This document shows positions 35,798 to 44,807 of a DNA stretch of 64,000 bases, one piece after another. The notes under the pieces are model-generated. The model did not search any database, was not told the origin of the DNA, and saw nothing but the letters and a program-made list of their open reading frames with translations. Numbering within the stretch: the first letter of the stretch is position 1; every line of letters starts with the position of its first letter. The position numbers and the translations under genes are program-made. Source of the DNA: Phycisphaerales bacterium. GTDB taxonomy: Bacteria > Planctomycetota > Phycisphaerae > Phycisphaerales > UBA1924. The stretch spans positions 1-64,000 of the forward strand of contig JAJDDI010000068.1 of assembly GCA_029260375.1 (NCBI GenBank), in the 5' to 3' direction.

Positions 35798-37666
35798 TCA
35801 GTCGCGGATGTCCGAGAGCGTCGAGGGGGGCGCCGCGGCGCGGACGGCGTTGAGCACCGCGAAGACGTCGATCACCTCCTGGGCGATGGCGCCGGCGACC
35901 GGGGGCAGGTACCCCATCGAGGCCAGCACCATCCCGACCACGCTCAGGGCCATCCCCCCCAGGGCGCTCTGGAGCGCAATCCGGCGCATCCGGGCGGAGA
36001 TGTGGAAGAACTCGTCCACCCGCTCCAGGGCGTTGTCCAGGACGACGACGCCCGCGGCCTCGGTCGTGATGTCGCTGGCCTGCCCGAACGCGATGCCCAC
36101 GGTCGCCAGAGCCAGGGCCGGTGCGTCGTTGATCCCGTCGCCCACGAAGCAGGTGCGGGCCATCTGCGTTTCGGCTCGGACGATCTCGACCTTCTGCTCC
36201 GGGGTCTGCTCGGCGAGCACCTCCGGGATCCCGACCTTCTCGGCCAGATAGCGGGCTTCGCTCTCGCGGTCGCCCGAGACGAGCATGACCTTCGTGAAGC
36301 GGTGCTTGCTGGTGAGGTGGGCGATGAAGGCGGCGCCGTCGGCCCGAGGCTCGTCGCGGAACCGGATCGTCGCGGCCAAGTCGCCGTCGATCAGCACGAC
36401 GCACTCGAGCCCGCCCGCGAGCGGGGGGAGGTGGGCGGCGAGCTCGGGGCGGTTCCGCTCGAGCTTGCTGCGACCGGTGACGAGCACCTCGCGTCCCTCG
36501 ATGATGCCCCGGAGTCCCTCGCCCGGGCGCTCGGAGATCTCGGCCGGCTCGTGCGAGGCCAGGCGCTTGGCGTTGGCCTCGCGCACGATCGCACCGGCCA
36601 GCGGGTGCTTGGAGTACCGCTCCAGATCGGCGGTCTGGGCGAGCACGTGTTCGGCGTCGAACCCCTCACCCGGGATGATCTCGGTCAGGCTGGGCTTGCC
36701 GTAGGTCAGGGTGCCCGTCTTGTCGAAGATGATGGTGCGGCAGGTGTCGATGGTCTCGAGGGTGGCGGGGTCCTTGACGATGACGCCGCGCCTGGCGCAG
36801 AGGGAGATCGAGCCGATTATGGCCGTGGGGATGGCGATGAGCAGCGGGCAGGGGGTGGCAACGACCAGGACCGCAAGGAAGCGTACCGGATCGCCCGAGA
36901 TCCCCCACGCGAGCAGCGCGATGGCGACGGCCAGGGGGGTGTAGTACGCGCCCAGCGTGTCGCCCATGCGGCGCATGCGCGGGCGGCGCTGCTCGCTCTC
37001 GCGCATGACCTGCATGATCTTGGCGTAGCGGGAGTCTTCGGCGGCGCGGGCGGCGCGGATGGTCAGGGCGGACTCGCCGTTGATGGCGCCGGACATGACC
37101 TCGGAGCCGGGCGCCTTGGAGCGCATGTACGGTTCGCCCGTGAGGTAGGACTCGTCCATGACGCCGTGCCCGCTGGTGACCTCGCCGTCCACGGGGCAGG
37201 TCTCGTGCGGGTGGATGACGACCAGGTCATCGACGCGGACCTCGTCGATGGGGATGTCCTCGACGCGCCCGTTGCGCCGGACATGGGCGACGGTGGGCAC
37301 TCGCTTGGCCAGCGCTCGCAGCACGGAGCGGGCGTTCTCCACGGCCATCGCTTCAAGGGTCTCCCCGCCCGAGAGCATGAGGACTACCAGCGTGCCCGCG
37401 AGGTACTCGCCGAGGATCAGCGAGGTGACGATCGAGATCCCGGCGAGCAGGTCGGAGCCGAACTGGCGATGGATCGTCTTGATCAGCAGATCAACCACCA
37501 GCGGGGCGCCGCCGAGACCCAACGCGATCCAGAGGGGGAGGCGGGCCGTGGGGCTGGTCGGCTCGAACCCGATTCGGAGGAACAGATGGGTCGCGATCGC
37601 CAGCACCGCGAGGATCGCGATGTACATCTCCTTGGTCCGCCAGGGAGAGGAGACGCCCGCGATCAT
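35798..37666 (-). CDS. P1B-type heavy-metal ATPase with TPC motif
   Basis: 622 residues with no N-terminal HMA domain. The order of P-type ATPase parts is normal: TGE at 176-178, the membrane metal motif TPCP at 271-274 (VVATPCPLLIAIP), DKTGT at 315-319, an HP motif in the nucleotide domain (SKHPLAG) and GDGINDAPAL. The usual CPC, CPH or SPC motif is replaced by TPC, which marks P1B-5-like or unclassified pumps (Ni, Co or Fe have been proposed for relatives), so the metal is open. The ATG overlaps the dihydroorotase stop by 4 bp (ATGA), which links two functions with no obvious relation. Confidence 0.9.
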   Translation of the reverse strand: MIAGVSSPWRTKEMYIAILAVLAIATHLFLRIGFEPTSPTARLPLWIALGLGGAPLVVDLLIKTIHRQFGSDLLAGISIVTSLILGEYLAGTLVVLMLSGGETLEAMAVENARSVLRALAKRVPTVAHVRRNGRVEDIPIDEVRVDDLVVIHPHETCPVDGEVTSGHGVMDESYLTGEPYMRSKAPGSEVMSGAINGESALTIRAARAAEDSRYAKIMQVMRESEQRRPRMRRMGDTLGAYYTPLAVAIALLAWGISGDPVRFLAVLVVATPCPLLIAIPTAIIGSISLCARRGVIVKDPATLETIDTCRTIIFDKTGTLTYGKPSLTEIIPGEGFDAEHVLAQTADLERYSKHPLAGAIVREANAKRLASHEPAEISERPGEGLRGIIEGREVLVTGRSKLERNRPELAAHLPPLAGGLECVVLIDGDLAATIRFRDEPRADGAAFIAHLTSKHRFTKVMLVSGDRESEARYLAEKVGIPEVLAEQTPEQKVEIVRAETQMARTCFVGDGINDAPALALATVGIAFGQASDITTEAAGVVVLDNALERVDEFFHISARMRRIALQSALGGMALSVVGMVLASMGYLPPVAGAIAQEVIDVFAVLNAVRAAAPPSTLSDIRD

Positions 37667-38988
37667 GCGGTCACCGGCGCCCGCGAGCCGGTCGTGTGGG
37701 TCACCGACCCGGCGACGATCGTGGTCACGGCCCTTCCTCGGACTTGGCGACCGAGGAAGGGCGTGTTGGTGGACATCCCGCGCAGGTCGTCGGCGCCGAT
37801 GGTCCACGCCAGGTCGGGGTCGATGAGGGTGAGGTCCGCCGGCCCGCCCTCGCGGAGCTGGCCCAGACCCCGGGCGTCGAGGTTGCACAGGCGGGCGGGC
37901 TCGATGGTGAGCAGGGCGATGAGGCGGGGCCAGTCGATGGCGCCGGAGGCGACGAGCGCCTCGGCGTACAGCGGGAGCGCCGTCTCGAGCCCGATGATGC
38001 CGAAGGGCGCGTCCTCAAAGGGCAGGGCCTTCTCGTCGGCGCTGTGCGGTGCGTGGTCGGTGGCGAGGATTGTGATCACGCCGTCGGCGACACCCTGGCG
38101 GATGGCCTGGATGTCGGCATCGGTGCGCAGCGGTGGGTTCATCTTCGCGAGCGTGTTGAAGCCCTCGCAGGCCTCGTCGGTCAGGAGCAGGTGGTGGGGG
38201 CTGGCCTCGGCGGTGACGGGCTGGCCACCGGCGCGCGCGCGCCGCACGATCTCGACCGACCCGCCCGAGCTGAGGTGCTGGACGTGGTAGCGGGCGCCGA
38301 TGGAACTGTTCAGGCGGATGTCGCGCTCGATGATGATCTCCTCGGCGACGCTCGGCCAGCCGATGAGTCCGAGCCTCGTCGAGACCTCACCCGCGTTCAT
38401 TGAGGCGCCGCGGGTGAGCGTGGGTTCCTGGCAGTGCTGCATGAACGCCAGGCCCGTGGGCTCGATGGCCTGCAAGACCCGGCTCATCATCCCGGCGGAT
38501 GCGATCACGTCCCCATCATCGGAGAAGGCGACGGCGCCCGCCCGGGCGCACAACTCGATCTCGCTCAGGGCCTCGCCCTTGCGACCCCGGGTCGCCGCGG
38601 CCACGGGGAAGACCCGGCACGAGGCGTGCTCCGAGGCTCGGACGCGGATGGCGTCGAGCATCTCGGGCGAGTCCAGGGCGGGCGTGGTGTTGGGCATGCA
38701 GCAGACGGTCGTGAACCCGCCGGCGGCCGCGGCTTTCGAGCCCGACTCGATCGTCTCCTTGTGGGCGGCGCCCGGCTCGCGGAGGTGGACGTGGGGGTCG
38801 ATGAGGCCGGGGGTGACGAGCAGCCCCTCGGCGTCGATGACCCGGGCGCCCGCGGGAACCGGCAGGGAGGGGGCAATCTGTGCGACGCGTCCGTCCTGGA
38901 TCAGCACGTCGCGGGTGTCATCGAGCCCGGAGGCGGGGTCGATAACGCGGCCGCCCCTGACCATGAGGGTGTGCTCTGGTGTCTTCAC
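37663..38988 (-). CDS. pyrC: Dihydroorotase
   Basis: 441 residues of the class I dihydroorotase type (amidohydrolase superfamily), third step of pyrimidine synthesis. Zinc-site motifs are DPHVHLREPG, MQHCQ, HHLLL and ATDHAPH. The GTG at 38988 is taken as start because it gives the usual lead into VRGGRVIDP; ATG at 38964 is an alternative. The downstream P-type ATPase starts inside its stop codon. The tRNA-Pro gene diverges from it. Since several class I relatives are inactive partners of aspartate transcarbamylase, note that the HxH and late Asp are intact here, which favours an active enzyme. Confidence 0.93.
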   Translation of the reverse strand: MKTPEHTLMVRGGRVIDPASGLDDTRDVLIQDGRVAQIAPSLPVPAGARVIDAEGLLVTPGLIDPHVHLREPGAAHKETIESGSKAAAAGGFTTVCCMPNTTPALDSPEMLDAIRVRASEHASCRVFPVAAATRGRKGEALSEIELCARAGAVAFSDDGDVIASAGMMSRVLQAIEPTGLAFMQHCQEPTLTRGASMNAGEVSTRLGLIGWPSVAEEIIIERDIRLNSSIGARYHVQHLSSGGSVEIVRRARAGGQPVTAEASPHHLLLTDEACEGFNTLAKMNPPLRTDADIQAIRQGVADGVITILATDHAPHSADEKALPFEDAPFGIIGLETALPLYAEALVASGAIDWPRLIALLTIEPARLCNLDARGLGQLREGGPADLTLIDPDLAWTIGADDLRGMSTNTPFLGRQVRGRAVTTIVAGSVTHTTGSRAPVTA

Positions 38989-39011
38989 ACCCGAAGCATA
39001 CCCGAGCCCCT

Positions 39012-39040
39012 TTGAAGAGATAGCCCGGGCGGGATACCCT
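39012..39040 (+). promoter_or_regulatory. Possible promoter of tRNA-Pro
   Basis: TTGAAG (39012-39017), 17 bp, then TACCCT (39035-39040), about 34 bp before the tRNA. The match to sigma-70 consensus is weak and the call rests mainly on position. Confidence 0.3.
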
Positions 39041-39073
39041 CTTGGCACGGAACTAGAGACATGGTTCCGCGTC

Positions 39074-39148
39074 CGGGGTGTGGCGCAGTTTGGTTAGCGC
39101 GTTTGACTGGGGGTCAAAAGGTCGGAGGTTCGAATCCTCTCACCCCGA
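39074..39148 (+). tRNA. tRNA-Pro (anticodon GGG)
   Basis: 75 nt without an encoded CCA. Acceptor stem CGGGGTG/CACCCCG, D stem GCGC/GCGC, anticodon stem TTTGA/TCAAA with loop CTGGGGG giving anticodon GGG, T arm with TTCGAAT loop, discriminator A. It reads the proline codon CCC, which is frequent in this G+C-rich sequence. Confidence 0.95.
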
Positions 39149-39158
39149 TTTGGAGCGA

Positions 39159-39175
39159 CTGTCCTTGGGGGACAG
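39159..39175 (+). terminator. Hairpin CTGTCC-N5-GGACAG after tRNA-Pro
   Basis: Perfect six-base arms starting 11 nt after the tRNA. No T-run follows, so it may be a processing or weak termination hairpin rather than a classical terminator. Confidence 0.35.
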
Positions 39176-39218
39176 GGTCTCCCGCTTACTTGTGCATCCA
39201 GGCGACCGGCGGGCTCGC

Positions 39219-40097
39219 TCAGGCGCAGATCCTGTTGCGGCCGCCGGACTTGGACCGGTACATCCGCTCGTCAGCGCTCGCCAGGATCGCCTCGGGCGAC
39301 GAGCCGGCGTTGATCATCACGGCGCCCATGCTGAGCGTGGGTCCAGCGCCGGCCGGCGACGCGGTCTGCAGATTCTCGACGGACTGTCGGATACGCTCTC
39401 CGACCGCGAGCGCCTCAGAGATGTCGGCACAGTCTATGAGCACAACAAACTCGTCCCCGCCGAGCCGCGTCAGATCGTCCGTCGGCCGGATCATGTTCCG
39501 GGCGATCTCGGCGATTTTGACCAGGACCTGATCACCCGCGTCGTGACCGAGCGTGTCGTTGACCCGCTTGAAGTGGTCCACATCGAACATGACCAGCGCG
39601 GCGCTGGCTCCCCGCTCGACCAGCGAGATTTTCCGGCGGAGTGCGTCGTCGAAGGCGCGGCGGTTGAGGGCGCCGGTGAGCGGGTCGCGCATCGCCAGCT
39701 CGACGAGCTGGCGTTCGAGCCACTTCCGCTCCCGCGAATAGCGGATCGTGCGGAGCAGCTGGTCGGCGTCGTACTTGCCCTTGACCAGGTAGTCGCTGGC
39801 GCCGCGCCGCAGGGCCTCCAGCCCGGCCTCTTCGCTCGCCAGGCCGGTCAGCACGACGATCGGGACGGCGCCGAACTCCTGGCTCACCTTGTCCACGGTC
39901 CCGATGCCCTGGCTGTCGGGCAGGCCGAGGTCGAGCAGCACGAGATCGACTTCGTTGGTGAGCAGGTGTTCCAACGCGTCGGCGAGATTCTCCGCGACCG
40001 CGAGGTGGTGCTCCTGGCGCCCGGCCATACGCCCCAGCGTGAGCCTGAGCAGCCGCACATCCCCGGGGTCATCATCGACGACAAGCAGTCGGAGCAT
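39219..40097 (-). CDS. Response regulator with GGDEF domain (diguanylate cyclase)
   Basis: 292 residues from the ATG at 40097, 9 nt after GAGGG; an ATG at 40106 is also in frame. The receiver domain (1-117) has the acidic pair in VVDDDP, the phosphoacceptor Asp56 (VLLDLGLPD) and the conserved Lys in YLVKGK. The GGDEF domain (about 130-292) is intact, with GGDEF at 213-217 and an inhibitory RxxD site at 204-207. It should make cyclic di-GMP in response to phosphorylation. It is last of three genes, after a single-domain response regulator and a histidine kinase, nearly without gaps. Confidence 0.93.
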   Translation of the reverse strand: MLRLLVVDDDPGDVRLLRLTLGRMAGRQEHHLAVAENLADALEHLLTNEVDLVLLDLGLPDSQGIGTVDKVSQEFGAVPIVVLTGLASEEAGLEALRRGASDYLVKGKYDADQLLRTIRYSRERKWLERQLVELAMRDPLTGALNRRAFDDALRRKISLVERGASAALVMFDVDHFKRVNDTLGHDAGDQVLVKIAEIARNMIRPTDDLTRLGGDEFVVLIDCADISEALAVGERIRQSVENLQTASPAGAGPTLSMGAVMINAGSSPEAILASADERMYRSKSGGRNRICA

Positions 40098-40109
40098 CGC
40101 ACGCATCCC

Positions 40110-40556
40110 TCAGGCGGCCGGGTGGGCGCGCCGGCAGATCATGAACCAGTAGTTCTCGAGGGTGGTCATGACCGCCTGGAACTCCTTGAGCTCGATCGGC
40201 TTCTTGATGTACCCCGCGGCGTGCAGCTTGTAGCTGTCGAGCACGTCCTGCTCAGAGTCCGACGTCGTGAGGATGACGACCGGGATCGTGTCGAGTTCAG
40301 GGTCGAGTTTGAGCCGGCGGAGGAACTCCTTGCCCCCCATGCCCGGCATGTTGAGGTCCAGGAGGATGAGCTCGGGCATCGGGCATTCTTCGTCGCCCGC
40401 CTTCGCCCTGCCCAGGTACGTGATCGCCTTCTCGGCGGTCTCGGCGACGCTCACGTGGTTCGCCAGTCGTTGTGTCTGGATGGAGCGCAGGATGAGCTTG
40501 CGGTCCCCGGCGTCGTCCTCGACGAGAAGCATCCGGATGGGTGTCATGTCGTTCAT
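40110..40556 (-). CDS. Single-domain response regulator (Rcp1-like)
   Basis: 148 residues, receiver only. Acidic residues in LVEDDAGD, phosphoacceptor Asp67 (LILLDLNMPG) and IKKP near the end. The proline-rich insertion near 55-62 and the C-terminal ELKEFQAVMTTLENYW are typical of the Rcp1 group, which pairs with kinases of the phytochrome type. GGAG precedes the ATG at 7 nt. Its TGA is directly followed by the Shine-Dalgarno of the GGDEF gene. Confidence 0.93.
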   Translation of the reverse strand: MNDMTPIRMLLVEDDAGDRKLILRSIQTQRLANHVSVAETAEKAITYLGRAKAGDEECPMPELILLDLNMPGMGGKEFLRRLKLDPELDTIPVVILTTSDSEQDVLDSYKLHAAGYIKKPIELKEFQAVMTTLENYWFMICRRAHPAA

Positions 40557-40607
40557 GCGGAACTCCTGCTGCTTGGGCGCCGTGGCCCGGTCGTGTGTAC
40601 GCCCCGT

Positions 40608-42530
40608 CTACGCGGCGGCGGTGATCTGCTCGTGCTCGCTGGCGCACGGGAGTGTGAACCAGACCGTTGTTCCGACGTCGTCGCTCGCCTCAAGCCCGAT
40701 CGTGCCGCCGTGCTTCTCGACAATCTTGCGGCACACGGCGAGTCCGATGCCCGCGCCCGCGAACTCGTCGCGTGTGTGCAGGCGTCGGAACATCTTGAAC
40801 ACCCCGTCGCGGTGCTCCTCGGGGATGCCGATCCCGTTGTCCGACACGCGCAGGCGGATCATCCCCTCCCGGTCCGGGGCCACCGCGATCTTGATGTGGG
40901 GTGCGATGCCTTCACGGCGGTACTTCACGGCGTTGGCGAGCAGGTTCTGGAGCAGCTGGCGGACCTCGCTGGGCGTCCCCATGACGACGGGAAGCTCGTC
41001 CGGCGTCTCGATGACGCCGCCCGTTTCATCGAGCATGGTGGCCAGCTCCAGGCCCTTGAGCCCGCGGAGCGTGTCATCCAGCTCGATCGGTTCCGGCTCG
41101 GCATCGGTGCTGTTGAGGCGTGAGTAGGCCAGGAGCCCCTCGACCATCTGGGTCATCCGGTTCGAGCCGTCGATCATGAACTCCAGGTTCTCCTGGTCAT
41201 CCTCCGAGAGCGTGCCGCCCAGGGACTCGCCGAGCAGCTCGCCGAACGAGGAGATTTTCCGCAGGGGCTCGCGCAGGTCGTGCGAGGCGATGTACACGAA
41301 GTCCTGCAGGTTCGCGTTGACGCGGAGCAGCTGCTCGCTCGTCTCGGAGAGCTGCGTATTGGTGGCGCGGAGGGTTTGCTCGGCGGCGGTGCGCTCCCGG
41401 ATCTCGGACTGGAGCGTGTCTGTCGATGCGGAGAGCTGCTCGGTCATCCGGTCGAAGGCGCGGGCGACCACGCCGACCTCGTCGCGGGCCTCGGATCCGA
41501 TCCGGTGATCGAGGTTCCCTCCGGCGATCTCGGTTGTCGCGTGGCGCAGACGGTCGATGGGGGTGCAGACGGACCGGGTGAGCAGCCACCCGATGACAAC
41601 CGCCCCGATGATCGCCCCGGCCCCCAGCAAGATCGCAATAAGTTGGCCGAGGCGCGCGGTCCGGTCCCGCGCGGCGACGCGGGCAACGATTGAGGGGAAA
41701 ATATCGGCGTCGATGATCTCGTCGCTCGACTCCGCCAAGTCGTGGAGCTCCGCCAAGTCCCGGTCGATCTGGTCGTGGAGCGCGATGACCCGGCGGCCTT
41801 CGGCGACCGTATCTACGAAGAGCTTGTCGAGTGTCGTGATGACGTCCTGCTCTTCTGGCGTCTGGGCGAGTTCTCGGTATGGTGTCCAGAACTCATAGAC
41901 ATCCTGGAACTGCCTCTCCATCAGCTCGGCAAACGAGCTCTGTGGGCGCCCCGCGCGTGTGGTCTCGCTGGTCAGGCTCGTGTACTGCTGGGCCGCGTGC
42001 ACTGCCTCCCAGATACTCACCTCCACCTCGCGGACCAGGCGTTCCTTCTGGAGCAGGTCCGGGTCAGAGGGCGAGAACCTCGCCTGGATCTGCGCATCGA
42101 TGATGTCGTCGGCTCGGTCGGTCAGCTCGAAGAACGTGTCCTGGTGATGTTGTTTCTCCTCGGCGTGCGCGAGCATCTCCCGGGCGTGCGCGACCGTCAG
42201 GGCCCAGCGTTCCATGTACAGCTCGCCGAGGCTCCGCTCGGACGGGGTATCAACGAGCTCGAGGTAGCGGCTCACATTCTGGTTGACATCTCGTACCTTC
42301 TGTTCGAAGTTCTCGAGGCGCTTCGGATCGAGGCTGGTGCAGGCGCTGCTGGCCGCGAAGATGGCCTCCCACTGGCTCTCCTCGGTCTGGCCGATATGGT
42401 GGTCCATCGGGAGCTCGATCCACCGGAGCTGGCCGACCTGTCGGGAGAGGAAGATGTTGTACGCCGTCAGCACCGCCGCCATCGCGGCGATGGCCAGGAA
42501 TCCGAGTGTCAGGCGTCGTCCGATTGTCAT
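40608..42530 (-). CDS. Membrane sensor histidine kinase (HAMP, HisKA, HATPase)
   Basis: 640 residues from the ATG at 42530. TM1 at about 7-29, then a helical sensor domain of about 265 residues outside the membrane, TM2 at about 295-317, HAMP (318-371), coiled coil, HisKA with the phospho-His at 417 (IASHDLREPL), and a HATPase with NLLANAVKYR, DNGIGIP and GAGIGLAVCRKIVEKHGG. The kinase core resembles phytochrome-like kinases that pair with Rcp1-type regulators. First gene of an operon with such a regulator and a diguanylate cyclase; 51 bp separate it from the regulator. The signal sensed is unknown. Confidence 0.93.
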   Translation of the reverse strand: MTIGRRLTLGFLAIAAMAAVLTAYNIFLSRQVGQLRWIELPMDHHIGQTEESQWEAIFAASSACTSLDPKRLENFEQKVRDVNQNVSRYLELVDTPSERSLGELYMERWALTVAHAREMLAHAEEKQHHQDTFFELTDRADDIIDAQIQARFSPSDPDLLQKERLVREVEVSIWEAVHAAQQYTSLTSETTRAGRPQSSFAELMERQFQDVYEFWTPYRELAQTPEEQDVITTLDKLFVDTVAEGRRVIALHDQIDRDLAELHDLAESSDEIIDADIFPSIVARVAARDRTARLGQLIAILLGAGAIIGAVVIGWLLTRSVCTPIDRLRHATTEIAGGNLDHRIGSEARDEVGVVARAFDRMTEQLSASTDTLQSEIRERTAAEQTLRATNTQLSETSEQLLRVNANLQDFVYIASHDLREPLRKISSFGELLGESLGGTLSEDDQENLEFMIDGSNRMTQMVEGLLAYSRLNSTDAEPEPIELDDTLRGLKGLELATMLDETGGVIETPDELPVVMGTPSEVRQLLQNLLANAVKYRREGIAPHIKIAVAPDREGMIRLRVSDNGIGIPEEHRDGVFKMFRRLHTRDEFAGAGIGLAVCRKIVEKHGGTIGLEASDDVGTTVWFTLPCASEHEQITAAA

Positions 42531-43360
42531 GAGCACACCTATCGCCTGGCTTCGGACGAACAACCCTGTGGGAACGCATTTCGACGCGTTCCGCGGCCGA
42601 CCGCCGCTGGCTCCTGGGACGTGTGTTCTCCGGCTCTTGGCGAGCTATCGGCGCCGCGAGAGACGGGCATGATCGCACACGTCCGATCGGCTTGAGACGA
42701 ACGTCAGAGCACCGGGCGGCACGCCGTGCGGCCGGATATCGGACGCCCGGGCCTCTCTCCTCTCGCCTTCTTCTCTCGCTCCGGCGCCGCGGCGAGCTCG
42801 ACCCCCCCGGATTGCACGGTTCGCACGACGCCCTCGGAAGGCTCCGACGTGGGAGCCTTCACGCATCTTTCCCACCGCGCGTGCGACTTCTGCGCCCATC
42901 GCGATCATGAGCACTGTCAACCGCGATGCCATGCCCAAACGCTCTTCGCTCGGCCAGGCGGGCGAAGACCGTGCCGGCCTCCTCGTTCGAACACTCCGCT
43001 CCGGGGGGTAACGCCGCGGGGCACAGGGAGTCCACGGAGACAAGCCTGGGTCGGTGCGATGCCCGATGGCCGGGTTGGACGTTGGAGGGGGCTGATCCGG
43101 CACGAACCGCGGAACGGTGTCCGGGGGTTGCTCTTCGACCGGGGCGGTGAGTGCTTGTCCTCCGAGTCCCGCCGGCCAGGTGGTGAAGGGAATCGCCTTC
43201 AGGCCTGCTCGGTCGCCGCGATGGCGGGACCAAAGATTGCCGGGCTCCAAAGACCGATCTGGTTCAGGAAAGGCTCAACTGATGTCCTGTCAGCCCGATC
43301 TGAAGCGGAAGCCCCTTGGCGAGGGGGTTCCTCTCATCTTCACGATGAGCTTCTCAGCGT
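42531..43360. other. 830-bp region without a credible gene
   Basis: Open frames on both strands here have biased compositions and no family resemblance. A pyrimidine-rich tract lies at about 42750-42782. A hairpin (AAGCCCCT with AGGGGGTT, one G-T pair) lies near 43310-43331. The kinase promoter probably lies at the left end. The rest is unexplained and could be a decayed gene, an RNA or spacer. Confidence 0.5.
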
Positions 43361-44425
43361 TCAGGGGCAGGCCTGCACGAAGATGTTGAGAAACTCGAGA
43401 ACGTCCGCGAAGTCGTGCTCACCGAACGGGGCGACAAGGTCCGCGCTCGGGTCGCCCGCGATGAAGGCCTGTAGGAACAGGAGAAGGTCATCGAAATCGG
43501 AGTCGCCGTCATGGTCGGCGTCCGTTCCGCCCCGGCTGAGCCAGCGGAGCAGGTTGCGGGCGTAGACCCGGTGATCGAGCTTGTGCAGGTCGGTTCCGGC
43601 GCCGTTGAGGTTGAAGAACGTGTTGCGGTCGCAGTGGATCGCGATCCGCCCACACCCGGCGAGGGCGGTGATCGAGGCGGCGTCGGTGGGCGCCGTGGGG
43701 CGGACGCTTCCCGGGACGGCGTCGTTGTTTCGTGTGATGGCGCCCGGGGCCGCTCGGACCAGCGGTGTGCTTGAGACGTTTGCGACATCGACGCCGCTCC
43801 ACACGCCCGGGGAGATGCCCTCGCCCTCGATCTCGTTGACGCCGAGGAGGACCGGGTGCTGGGGCGCCAGGAAGTCGTCGTCTTCGCGACTGAGACGGTA
43901 CGAGTCGATGTCCTGCTGCATGACCCACCCGAAGCGGTCGAGGAACTGCTGATCGGAGTTGGACGCGTCGGCCCAGTTGGAGCCGAAGCCGGCGTCGGAG
44001 ATGAACAGGGCGCCGCCGCCTTCGAGGATGTACTGCTCGATCGCGTCGATCGCGGCATCGGGGTACACGGCGTTATTCGAGCCCATGACGATGACGTCGT
44101 AGACCGACAGGTCGAGCTGCTCAAACCGGATGGGGGCGCCCTGCGTTGGGCCCTGGACCGGGGCGTGCAGTTCCAGTTGTTCGATCATCTGGGTGACGAG
44201 GAAACCGTCGTCGCGGAGGGACTGGGCGAGCTCGAACCACCCGTGGTTGCCGGGGTCGGTCGAGGTGTTTGTGATGTCGGCGAGCTGTTCGGTGCGATCG
44301 GTGTCGTTCGTGGACTCGAGGAATCCGCCGCTGCGATCAGCGCCGCGCACGAATAGAGCGTGCGGCTGTGCGATCGCGCTCGTAGTGCAGACAAGAAGCA
44401 GAGTTGTGCACAGCGGCGGTACCAT
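43361..44425 (-). CDS. Secreted protein with GC-type dockerin tail
   Basis: 354 residues from the ATG at 44425, which begins a good signal peptide (MVPPLCTTLLLVCTTSAIAQ); the longer open frame upstream looks non-coding. The body resembles glutamine amidotransferase-like folds of the DUF4350/ThuA kind: DLSVYDVIVMGSNNAVYPD, YILEGGGALFISDAGFGS and a late CGRIAIHCDRN. The C-terminus is a GC-type dockerin: DADHDGDSDFDDLLLFLQAF, then DLVAPFGEHDFADVLEFL, ending ACP. It should be exported and attached like the protein at 16422. No Shine-Dalgarno is evident. Confidence 0.8.
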   Translation of the reverse strand: MVPPLCTTLLLVCTTSAIAQPHALFVRGADRSGGFLESTNDTDRTEQLADITNTSTDPGNHGWFELAQSLRDDGFLVTQMIEQLELHAPVQGPTQGAPIRFEQLDLSVYDVIVMGSNNAVYPDAAIDAIEQYILEGGGALFISDAGFGSNWADASNSDQQFLDRFGWVMQQDIDSYRLSREDDDFLAPQHPVLLGVNEIEGEGISPGVWSGVDVANVSSTPLVRAAPGAITRNNDAVPGSVRPTAPTDAASITALAGCGRIAIHCDRNTFFNLNGAGTDLHKLDHRVYARNLLRWLSRGGTDADHDGDSDFDDLLLFLQAFIAGDPSADLVAPFGEHDFADVLEFLNIFVQACP

Positions 44426-44579
44426 GGGTGTTGCCCGCCGATTCGGGGCGGAACACGGATTCTCGCAGGGCACTGAAGTCTGGGCAAGGGGAATGGCGGG
44501 ATCGCCCCCTTGGCGTCGGCGACGTGCTGCATTCTCGGAACCCACATGGGATACCGGACCTTGTGCATGCGCAGGCGTG

Positions 44580-44807
44580 TCAAGGCGCCGGAACGGTCCC
44601 TTCCGGCAGCGATGCGCGGAGTTCGCTGGCCTCCGCCTCGCGACCGGTGCTCTCGAACAACTCAACCATACCGATGGCGAAGTGCGTGTCGAAGTAGCTC
44701 GTCGGGCCGGTCGCCTGAGGCCAAGGGCGGGTCGCCGCCGGCTTCATGAAGGCCACGTGGACGAGGGCGGTGGCTGGCCTGGAGGGTGTGCCCTCCGCCC
44801 GACGCAC
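44580..44807 (-). pseudogene. C-terminal relic of a protein-coding gene (TPR-like helix end)
   Basis: A 75-codon frame with a protein-like tail, including TSYFDTHFAIGMVELFEST then GREAEASELRASLPEG. This reads like the last helices of a tetratricopeptide-type protein, not like a shadow of another gene, but there is no signal, no full domain and no good start. Probably a leftover of a larger gene; a small real protein is possible. Confidence 0.35.

Noticed and set aside
39074-39148. tRNA-Pro as an integration site for a mobile element
   Set aside because: No copy of its 3' end and no integrase gene was seen in the window.
42726-43565. 279-codon plus-strand frame in the gene-poor region
   Set aside because: It runs into the antisense of the dockerin gene and shows no signal, motif or coding character.
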